Origin: Actinomycetes bacterium
Lineage (GTDB): Bacteria; Actinomycetota; Acidimicrobiia; Acidimicrobiales; Palsa-688
Length of the DNA: 8,069 nucleotides
Assembly (NCBI GenBank): GCA_021827285.1
Contig: JAKAWM010000110.1
Coordinates: 1-8,069, forward strand
Direction of reading: 5' to 3'
The translations under genes and the position numbers were made by a program. The notes below the pieces were generated by a model, which was not told the DNA's origin, did no database searches, and saw only the letters and a list, made by a program, of their open reading frames with translations. Positions 1 to 5,569 of this stretch are shown piece after piece. The stretch's first letter is position 1. Each line of letters starts with the position of its first letter.

Positions 1-1
1 C

Positions 2-394
2 GGTGCCCGGGACGAGGCCCGAGCGGCCAAAGAAGAGGGACGGATGTTCAACGAGGCGGCCGCTGCTTCCAGGGAAGACGTCCGCTCGGCCGTGGACGAG
101 GCCCGAGCGGCCAAAGAAGAGGGCCGCGCTTTCAATGAGGAGGCTCGCAACCAAGCGGCCAAGGTTGAGCGCGACTTGGAAACGTGGCGTCTGGACGCCG
201 CCGAGCAGATCGGCACGCTGCGCTCCGACATCGTGGAGCTGACGCGGATGCTGCGCATGCAAGGCGATGCCGACGACGAGGTGGCCGAGACCCTGGGCCG
301 TGCCCTGGCCCGCCTGTCGGCCGAAATCGAGACCCTGAGCGCAGCGGTGGAGGCGTTGGAAGAGGGACGCCAGGAGGCCTCCAGCCGGGCATGA
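2..394 (+). CDS. C-terminal part of a coiled-coil protein (5' end outside window)
   Basis: The reading frame is open from the left edge and stops at TGA 392-394, giving 130 visible residues; an internal ATG at 44 is probably not the start. The sequence is almost entirely Ala, Glu, Arg, Asp and Lys with no Pro and very few aromatics, and hydrophobic residues recur at heptad-like spacing, so a long alpha-helical coiled coil is the natural reading. The block DEARAAKEEGR occurs twice, 28 residues (four heptads) apart, followed by related MFNEAA and AFNEEA segments. The last third (ELTRMLRM onward) is also helical and ends in a short charged tail. No enzymatic domain is visible in this fragment. 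It lies 60 bases upstream of a glycosyltransferase on the same strand, so a scaffold, tether or chain-length role in glycan synthesis is possible but inferred. The family cannot be named from this piece. Confidence 0.8.
   Translation, partial: GARDEARAAKEEGRMFNEAAAASREDVRSAVDEARAAKEEGRAFNEEARNQAAKVERDLETWRLDAAEQIGTLRSDIVELTRMLRMQGDADDEVAETLGRALARLSAEIETLSAAVEALEEGRQEASSRA
10..123 (+). repeat. Two-copy 84-base periodic repeat inside the coiled-coil gene
   Basis: Thirty identical bases occur at 10-39 and 94-123, exactly 84 bases (28 codons) apart, and similarity continues for about 20 bases beyond each copy. The identity includes third codon positions, which points to a recent internal duplication or ongoing homogenisation rather than protein-level constraint alone. 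More copies may lie to the left of the window. Confidence 0.85.
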
Positions 395-454
395 AGTCGG
401 CCAGGTACCGGGCGGGCCGGGGTATGAGGCAGCCGTTGTGAACGGGGCCGCGTC

Positions 455-1972
455 GTGACTATTGGTCGAAGCAGGCCCGTTCAGCGACGCGGCGTCCTGA
501 TCGACCTGGTGGCCGCTCAGAGCCCCAGCTACCGGGGCCGCGGCATAGCCCGCTACGCCACCGACCTGGCCAGGGCGATGGTCGCCCGCTATCCCGAACT
601 GGTGAGCGCCGTGGCCGTGCACCCCGAGCTGGGAGCCCCGGCCGGAGCCGAGGACATGGGTGATTGGGTCACCGCGGAGCCCGACTGGGACAAGATAGCG
701 GCCGTCCACCTGTGCTCGGTTTTCGAACCGGAAGTCCCCGTCCGCCTGTTCTGGCCGCGTCCTGCCTCAGCCAGCCGGGCCTGGTTGGCCGTCACCGTAT
801 ACGACCTGATACCAGACATCTTTCCGGACTGGTACCTGGAGGACCCGGGCCTGCGACGGCGGTGGCGCTGCGGCCGGGAGGTGGTCCGAGCGGCCGATGC
901 GGTTGTCGTCCCCTCCCTGGCCACCAAGCGAGATGCGGCTGACCTGCTCGGCGTGCCCGGTGACCGGATCAGCGTGATCGGGAGCGGCACCTCCCCGATC
1001 TTCCACCCGCCCGAGTCGCGCCCGGCCGCTTTGGCGGTGGCCCAAAAGGGCGTGAAAGGGCTGAAGCCGGGCTTCATTGTCTACAACGGTGCGTTCGACC
1101 CCCGCAAGAACGTCGACCGCCTCCTTGAGGCCTACGCCGCCCTCCCGCGCCCGCTGACGAGGAAGCACCAGCTGGTGATCTTTTGCGAAATCGCACCTCT
1201 GACCCGTAACCACTATTTGGTCATGGCCGAGCGCTTGGGAGTAAAGGGCAGGCTGCTCCTGCCTGGGTTCGTGCCCGAGGAAGTCATGTTGGCTCTTTTC
1301 CAGTCAGCCGAATTGGCTGTCTTCCCCTCGCTCTACGAGGGTTACGGGTTGCCGGTGGTTGACTCGATGGCCTGCGGCACCCCGACCATCGCCGGGGACA
1401 ACTCTTCCCTGCGGGAAATCCTCCCCGCCGAAGCTCGCTTCGACGCCTCGGACGCCTCCGCCATCACGGCCGCCCTCAGGCGCGCCCTGACCGAGGAGAC
1501 CTACCGCTCTTACCTGCTCGGCCTCACCCGTCACGACCCCCCCTCATGGGACGCCGTGGCGGACAAATTGGCACCCGTATACGAGCAACTGCTCAGCCGC
1601 TCCCGGCGCTTCCGCCCCGGCTGGCGACGGAGGCCCTGCCTGGCCCTGGTAGGAGCACCCCAAGAGCTGGCCGCCGCCTGTGCAGCCCGGGCCGAGGTGG
1701 ACGAAGTGGCCCCCGGGGCACCCTTGCACCGGCTGGACGCTTGGCGGGGGGGCTACGACGCCGTAGTCGTGTGGACCGATGGGCTTCCCGCTTCGAGCTC
1801 GGACCTCCTGGAAGAGCTGGCGGTCAGCTTTGCCGGCCGAATGATCGCCTTGACCCGGCAGCCCGCCGGAGGCAACGAGGGGCCCGTCATTTCCCCGGAT
1901 GGGGTGAGGATGATGGCAGCCGGAGGAGACTGGCAGCGCACGGCGGGCGATCTGGTTGGCTCGCTCGGGTGA
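455..1972 (+). CDS. Glycosyltransferase, GT4-type (GT-B fold), with unassigned C-terminal extension
   Basis: Predicted cytoplasmic transferase moving a sugar from a nucleotide-sugar donor to a glycan acceptor; 505 residues. The GTG at 455 is the first start after an in-frame TGA at 425-427; the ribosome site is weak (CGGGG at 443-447). The N-terminal Rossmann half holds the glycine-rich acceptor loop SYRGRGIARY (25-34) and VYDLIPDIFP (115-124). The C-terminal half has the donor-domain opening YNGAFDPRKNVDRLLEAY (210-227), LPGFVPEEVM (269-278) and SLYEGYGLPVVDSMACGTP (292-310). The usual EX7E pair is here E295 and D303, so the second Glu is Asp. The canonical fold ends near residue 380; about 120 further residues (390-505) resemble an alpha/beta segment (LALVG, YDAVVVWTDG, RMIALTRQP) that I cannot assign. 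Sugar and linkage are unknown. It overlaps the GT2 gene downstream and is probably co-translated with it. Confidence 0.9.
   Translation: MTIGRSRPVQRRGVLIDLVAAQSPSYRGRGIARYATDLARAMVARYPELVSAVAVHPELGAPAGAEDMGDWVTAEPDWDKIAAVHLCSVFEPEVPVRLFWPRPASASRAWLAVTVYDLIPDIFPDWYLEDPGLRRRWRCGREVVRAADAVVVPSLATKRDAADLLGVPGDRISVIGSGTSPIFHPPESRPAALAVAQKGVKGLKPGFIVYNGAFDPRKNVDRLLEAYAALPRPLTRKHQLVIFCEIAPLTRNHYLVMAERLGVKGRLLLPGFVPEEVMLALFQSAELAVFPSLYEGYGLPVVDSMACGTPTIAGDNSSLREILPAEARFDASDASAITAALRRALTEETYRSYLLGLTRHDPPSWDAVADKLAPVYEQLLSRSRRFRPGWRRRPCLALVGAPQELAAACAARAEVDEVAPGAPLHRLDAWRGGYDAVVVWTDGLPASSSDLLEELAVSFAGRMIALTRQPAGGNEGPVISPDGVRMMAAGGDWQRTAGDLVGSLG
1969..1972 (+). promoter_or_regulatory. GTGA stop/start overlap coupling GT4 and GT2 translation
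   Basis: The GT2 start GTG (1969-1971) overlaps the TGA stop (1970-1972) of the preceding GT4 gene. There is no convincing Shine-Dalgarno sequence just upstream, so reinitiation by ribosomes finishing the first gene is the likely mode of translation. Confidence 0.7.
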
Positions 1973-3153
1973 GCACGAGCGCCGTCGTCGTCTCTTACCG
2001 GCCCGGGGATTGGCTGGCACCCTGCCTGGAGTCCTTGGCTGGCCGGGTCGACCAGGTGGTCGTGGTGGACAACGGCTCCCAGGGTGGGCGGGCATCCAAG
2101 ATCGGGCGGTCAGCCGGGGCTTTGGTGGTGCGGTCGTCCCGCAATCGAGGTTTTGCTCCCGGAGTCAACAGGGGCGTGGCCCTGGCTACAGGAGATGTGG
2201 TCGGCCTCCTCAACGACGACGCCACGGCCAGCCCGAACTGGTTGGCCGCAGCCGGCAAGGCGCTGGAAGATCCGGCCGTGGCCGCCGTGGGGCCCAAGCT
2301 GCTGCTGGCGGGTTGGTATCGGGAGGTCATCCTCGATGACGAGGAGTGGTACGCCCCCGGCGACGCCCGCCCGCTCGGGCGCCAACTGCGGTCGGTAACG
2401 GTGGCCGGTAGGGAGGTGCTCTGGGCGGCTCTGGGGACGGGCCTTCACCGGGCCGAGCGTGACAAGAAAGGGGACCGGTGGCGCTGGACCGCCGGACGCC
2501 GGCCCTGGTACGTGCCCCTCCCTGAAGGCGCTCAGCCCGGCATCCCAGTCCTCGTGGACGGCACGGCGGCACCGCCGGGGCGAACTGTCCGGGTAATGAA
2601 CAGTGCCGGCGCTTTCCTGGACTCTCGGGGCTACGCAGGCGACCTCGGCGAGGGCGCGCCCGACGATGGGCGCTTCGACCAGCCAGTGGAAACCTTTGCC
2701 GTCTCGGGCGCAGCCTTCGCCTTCCGGGCCGAGACGTGGCGCCGGCTGGGGCCGTTCGCCGGGTACTTCTTCGCCTATTACGAAGACGTGGACTGGTGCT
2801 GGAGGGCGCGGCTGGCCGGGATGCGGGTGCTGTACGACCCCTCTGCCACGGTCGAGCACCGCCGGTCGGCCAGTTCGGGGGGCGAACACGAGCCCTGGGT
2901 GCGTGTCACGGCGGAACGCAACCGGACCCTCACCATGGTCCGCAACGGCCCCCGCCAGAGGGTGCTGACCGCCCTGGCCGACAGGGCCAAGGGCGGGCCA
3001 GATGGGGGCGTACGGCGCCGCATCACGCTGGCGCTGGCCCGAGCACTCGCCGACCGGGCACGCCTGGCCCGCCACTGGGCCAGGCGCCCCGAGGAAGTGT
3101 GGTCTGCCTGGGCCGGGCTAGGTACGGACTGGCCGCACGGGCCGGGTGTTTAG
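1969..3153 (+). CDS. Glycosyltransferase family 2 (GT-A fold, rhamnosyltransferase-like)
   Basis: Predicted inverting sugar transferase of polysaccharide synthesis; 394 residues, cytoplasmic. The GTG at 1969 overlaps the upstream stop in a GTGA junction, and the protein from there begins with the GT-A strand SAVVVSYRPGDWL (4-16), so this start is preferred even though the frame is open much further upstream. Motifs: VVVDNGS (31-37) for nucleotide binding, the FAPGVNRG helix (62-69), GLLNDDATASPNWL (79-92) holding the DXD-like metal site, AVSGAAFAFRAETW (244-257), and the catalytic YYEDVDWCWRARLAG (270-284), followed by VEHRRSAS (295-302). About 130 residues separate the NDD and SGAAF motifs, longer than in small GT2 enzymes; this insert includes VRVMNSAGAFLDSRG (207-221). 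The Arg/Ala-rich C-terminus (331-375) may be a helical membrane-associating tail. The rhamnosyl assignment rests on overall resemblance only. Confidence 0.9.
   Translation: MSTSAVVVSYRPGDWLAPCLESLAGRVDQVVVVDNGSQGGRASKIGRSAGALVVRSSRNRGFAPGVNRGVALATGDVVGLLNDDATASPNWLAAAGKALEDPAVAAVGPKLLLAGWYREVILDDEEWYAPGDARPLGRQLRSVTVAGREVLWAALGTGLHRAERDKKGDRWRWTAGRRPWYVPLPEGAQPGIPVLVDGTAAPPGRTVRVMNSAGAFLDSRGYAGDLGEGAPDDGRFDQPVETFAVSGAAFAFRAETWRRLGPFAGYFFAYYEDVDWCWRARLAGMRVLYDPSATVEHRRSASSGGEHEPWVRVTAERNRTLTMVRNGPRQRVLTALADRAKGGPDGGVRRRITLALARALADRARLARHWARRPEEVWSAWAGLGTDWPHGPGV
3150..3153. other. Overlapping convergent stop codons (TTAG)
   Basis: Plus-strand TAG (3151-3153) ends the GT2 gene and minus-strand TAA (complement of TTA, 3150-3152) ends the inverted GT4. 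The two coding regions share four bases, so there is no room for an intergenic terminator and each transcript must run into the other gene. Confidence 0.85.
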
Positions 3154-4418
3154 GTTTTGGCCCGGGACTTGATCCAGGCGAGGTCGGTCTCGACGCGGTC
3201 CAGGACCTGAGGCCACCGGTAGTTGCTGAGCACGTAGGACCGGCCCCGACGCCCCATGGCGGCCGCCTGGGCGGGGTTGGCCACCAACTGGTCGAGGAAG
3301 GAGGCCAGCTCCGGCCCGTCTGAGAAGACAAAGCCTCCGTCGCATCGAGAACGATGCCACTCGACCACGCTGCTGCCTCGGCGCACCAGCACGGGTGTAC
3401 TGGCCAGCCATGCCTCCATGACCGTGCGGGAGTAGCTCTCCATGAGGCTCGGTTGGATGAACGCCAGGGCGGCCGCCAAGGCGTTGTCGCGCTGCTCGTT
3501 GCTCAACACTCCCACGTCGATCACCCGATGGCGGAGGTAGTGCGGGATATCGGCGCTGCCCGGCCCGGCGCTCACCAACTTCACGGGGGTGCCGGCATCG
3601 GCCAAGCACTCCAGCAACCAGGGCCAACCCTTGTCTGTCTCCCGGCGGTTCAAGTACAGGGCAAAAGGCCCATCGATCCCGTACTCGGCCCGGAACGCAG
3701 CGGGGTCGTACTTGTCGGGGATGTCCATCCCGGCGCCAACGACGCTGTGGTGCTCGGCGACCGGCCCGAGGTTATGCGCCAGTTCGTGTTCCGGCTCGGA
3801 GAGGAACCATACAGAAGCAGGCAGGGACAGTACGTGGCGCATCACTTGGAGCCGGGCGTAGACCTCGTCGTGCAGGCAAGGCATGACCACGGCTCGCTCC
3901 GCGACGGCCGGCATGGCCACCGTCGTGGTCCAAAAGAGGTACGGGGCGAAAACGATGGCGTGGAAACGCTCCCGTTCGCGCCACAGCGCCTCGAACAGCC
4001 CCGGCGTGCGGAAGAGAGCGTTCAGCCACGTGACTTGGTCGTCCAGTGACGGCGTCTCGCCCGCGTAGATGCGACCGTGGACCCAGTGCTCTTTGCTCGC
4101 CGAAGTAGCCAAGAGGTTTTCGAAGCGCCGCACCAGGATCCCTTCATCCATCTTCTCGCCCGGAGCAAGGTCGTTGGCCCAGGTGTAGGGGCTGGTGGCG
4201 CACGTAGTGAACACCTCGACGCCCCAGCCGCGCCCGAGCAACCCCAGCGCCATCTCCCGGACCAAGAACTCGGCGCCACCTAGGATCTCGCGACCGAAAC
4301 GGGGGCTCACGAAGGCCAAGCGGCCCTTGCGTTTCGGGTGGGCCGGAGCCTCCGCTGCCGGAGGCACGACGCCCCTTGGACTTTGTTGTTCGACCATTAC
4401 TTGTGCACCTTGCCCCAT
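3150..4418 (-). CDS. Glycosyltransferase, GT4-type (GT-B fold), inverted relative to its neighbours
   Basis: Predicted retaining sugar transferase, 422 residues. A disordered, Pro-rich N-terminus (1-32) precedes the first Rossmann strand GRLAFVSPRFG (32-42) and the acceptor loop ILGGAEFLVREMA (45-57). The donor domain opens with ALYLNRRETDKG (253-264), then LVSAGPG (281-287), and has the complete EX7E motif ESYSRTVME (E327, E335) within IQPSLMESYSRTVMEAW. The ATG at 4418 is preceded by GAAGGG five bases upstream (plus-strand 4424-4429); a second in-frame ATG at 4397 has AAGG about ten bases upstream and would drop only seven residues. The gene converges on the GT2 gene with overlapping stop codons and diverges from the methyltransferase gene after 37 bases. 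Donor and acceptor cannot be read from the sequence. It differs clearly from the GT4 at 455-1972, so the two are not recent duplicates. Confidence 0.9.
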   Translation of the reverse strand: MGQGAQVMVEQQSPRGVVPPAAEAPAHPKRKGRLAFVSPRFGREILGGAEFLVREMALGLLGRGWGVEVFTTCATSPYTWANDLAPGEKMDEGILVRRFENLLATSASKEHWVHGRIYAGETPSLDDQVTWLNALFRTPGLFEALWRERERFHAIVFAPYLFWTTTVAMPAVAERAVVMPCLHDEVYARLQVMRHVLSLPASVWFLSEPEHELAHNLGPVAEHHSVVGAGMDIPDKYDPAAFRAEYGIDGPFALYLNRRETDKGWPWLLECLADAGTPVKLVSAGPGSADIPHYLRHRVIDVGVLSNEQRDNALAAALAFIQPSLMESYSRTVMEAWLASTPVLVRRGSSVVEWHRSRCDGGFVFSDGPELASFLDQLVANPAQAAAMGRRGRSYVLSNYRWPQVLDRVETDLAWIKSRAKT

Positions 4419-4423
4419 CCTGG

Positions 4424-4429
4424 CCCTTC
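4424..4429 (-). promoter_or_regulatory. Ribosome binding site of the inverted GT4
   Basis: Read on the minus strand this is GAAGGG, five bases before ATG 4418. It supports that start over the in-frame ATG at 4397. Confidence 0.5.
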
Positions 4430-4441
4430 AACCACGCCCGG

Positions 4442-4448
4442 TAGCATA
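4442..4448. promoter_or_regulatory. Possible overlapping divergent -10 elements
   Basis: The 37-base gap between the inverted GT4 and the methyltransferase gene contains TAGCATA. On the plus strand TAGCAT (4442-4447) fits the actinobacterial TANNNT -10 pattern and would start transcription at about 4454-4456, on or next to the GTG at 4456, giving a leaderless message. On the minus strand TATGCT (4448-4443) fits equally well and would leave a leader of about 18 bases containing the GAAGGG site. No good -35 element is seen for either. The short motif could be chance. Confidence 0.25.
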
Positions 4449-4455
4449 ACGAGCG

Positions 4456-5478
4456 GTGCCTGGTCCTCGCCTCGGCCGCAGCTCAGCGGCCCCGTTCCGG
4501 CTTCGTTGGCCATCAACCAAGGTCTCCGAGATCCCCACGCTGGCCGACGTAAGGGCCTGCTACCGCCTTCTCCTCGGGCGCCAGCCTGACCCAGAAGGCC
4601 TGGCCCACTACCGCCACCGGCTGGCCACGGGGACGACCGTCAGCCAACTGGTGGCCGAGTTCCTGGGCTCTGTCGAGTTCGCCCGCGCTTACCCAGACTG
4701 GCGCCGCTCGGGACCGGGGACTACCCAACTGGTGCCCACTGGGGAGGGCTTTCGGCTCTACGTTGACCCGACCGACTATGCGGTGGGCCACACCATAGCC
4801 CGCACGGGCGCATACGAGCCCGATGTCACGGCGGTGGTCCGGGCAACTCTGGGGCAGGGCGCCACCTTCCTAGATGTCGGCGCCAACATCGGTTGGTTCA
4901 GCCTGCTGGGCGCGGCCCTGGTCGGTACTTCCGGGCGGGTGGTGGCCATCGAGCCCAACCCGGTCAACGTCGCCATCTTGGCCAACAGCCTGAGGGAGAA
5001 CGGGTTCGCCAACGTAGACGTACTGGCGGTAGCCGCCTCAGACCAAACCGGGATGGTCGCCCTGGAGACCGACGGCAGTAACGGGCGCGTCATCCCGCTC
5101 GACCACCCCCCGTCTGAGCCCGTCAAAGCCAGCTGGGTGGTGGCCGCGCAGCCCGTCGACTCGCTCATCAACTCGGCCGGCATCGCCCAGGTGGACCTGA
5201 TCAAACTGGATGTCGAGGGAGCCGAACCCCTGGTGCTACGGGGAGCGGCCGCAACCCTGGCCCGGTACCGGCCCATCATCGTGACCGAGTTCTTTCCCCG
5301 GGCGCTCGAGTCGGCCCCCTGGGGGAGCCCCGCAGGCTACCTGGAGGAGCTGCGGGGGCTCGGCTACCGGCTGTCCGTCATCGGCCATCCTGCTGGCGAG
5401 CTGAACGATGAGGAGATCATGAAACTGGCCGACCAGCCCGGCAGCGACCAAGTCAACCTGCTGGCGCATCCGGTCTGA
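4456..5478 (+). CDS. FkbM-type SAM-dependent methyltransferase with N-terminal DUF4214-like module
   Basis: Predicted O-methyltransferase, probably acting on a sugar hydroxyl of the glycan made by the neighbouring transferases; 340 residues. The GTG at 4456 is the first start after the in-frame TAA at 4447-4449; no Shine-Dalgarno is evident. Residues 1-28 are basic and look disordered. Residues 30-80 (DVRACYRLLLGRQPDPEGL, then VAEFLGSVEFA) match the pattern of DUF4214, a short helical module. From about 95 the FkbM domain follows: SAM motif I FLDVGANIGWFSLLG (138-152), the acidic ribose-binding end of strand 2 in AIEPNPVNVAIL (164-175), AVAASD (201-206), and VDLIKLDVEGAEPLVLRGA (246-264), the family's hallmark, followed by IIVTEFFP (274-281). 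The exact methylation target is unknown. The fusion of the two modules suggests the first part positions the enzyme on its substrate or partner. Confidence 0.9.
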   Translation: MPGPRLGRSSAAPFRLRWPSTKVSEIPTLADVRACYRLLLGRQPDPEGLAHYRHRLATGTTVSQLVAEFLGSVEFARAYPDWRRSGPGTTQLVPTGEGFRLYVDPTDYAVGHTIARTGAYEPDVTAVVRATLGQGATFLDVGANIGWFSLLGAALVGTSGRVVAIEPNPVNVAILANSLRENGFANVDVLAVAASDQTGMVALETDGSNGRVIPLDHPPSEPVKASWVVAAQPVDSLINSAGIAQVDLIKLDVEGAEPLVLRGAAATLARYRPIIVTEFFPRALESAPWGSPAGYLEELRGLGYRLSVIGHPAGELNDEEIMKLADQPGSDQVNLLAHPV

Positions 5479-5479
5479 G

Positions 5480-5569
5480 GCGCTGGAGCCCCAAGGCGCG
5501 GGCACCTAAGGGGCGGGCCCCGAGGCGCCGGTGCCCAAGAGCCAGTGCCCTCGGCCAGTTCAGCCCAAG
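5480..5569 (+). repeat. Degenerate 14-16-base tandem repeat in a convergent spacer
   Basis: After the methyltransferase stop the sequence falls into six consecutive units of 14-16 bases: 5480-5495, 5496-5510, 5511-5524, 5525-5539, 5540-5554 and 5555-5569. Most units begin GCGC or similar, carry a C-run (CCCC, ACC, CCCC, CCC) in the second half, and end in AAG or GAG. The best unit is GCGCCGGTGCCCAAG (5525-5539). The last unit runs past the aminotransferase stop (5560-5562) into its 3' end. Units are only loosely alike, so low-complexity GC sequence is an alternative. Confidence 0.35.
5500..5536. terminator. Candidate bidirectional hairpin terminator without U-tract
   Basis: GGGCACC (5500-5506) is a perfect inverted copy of GGTGCCC (5530-5536). 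The 23 bases between them contain a further short hairpin, GGGG-CGGG-CCCC (5511-5522). The structure sits between two converging genes (stops at 5478 and 5560), where a shared terminator is expected. There is no run of T on either side, so it would be a GC hairpin of the kind often seen in actinobacteria, or only an mRNA 3' end stabiliser. Confidence 0.4.

Noticed and set aside
2..242. Alternative plus frame over the coiled-coil gene (Arg/Pro-rich)
   Set aside because: Its composition is typical of a frame-shifted reading of a Glu/Ala-rich coiled coil, and it duplicates only because the underlying DNA repeats.
391..441. Sixteen-codon frame starting with an ATGA overlap at the coiled-coil stop
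   Set aside because: Too short, basic, with no ribosome site and no resemblance to a known leader peptide; probably just the 60-base intergenic gap.
1546..1968. Upstream extension of the GT2 frame
   Set aside because: This stretch lies entirely within the first GT4 in another frame and encodes Arg/Pro/Gly-rich sequence with no GT2 features. The GT-A fold begins right at GTG 1969.
2110..3075. Long minus-strand open frame of 321 codons opposite the GT2 gene
   Set aside because: No recognisable motif, composition rich in Pro, Gly, His and Arg, and it mirrors a well-supported GT2. Stops are rare on the antisense strand of GC-rich genes.
3354..4049. Plus-strand open frame of 231 codons opposite the inverted GT4
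   Set aside because: Antisense shadow of a clear GT4; the composition is rich in His, Gln, Gly and Arg and no motif is visible.
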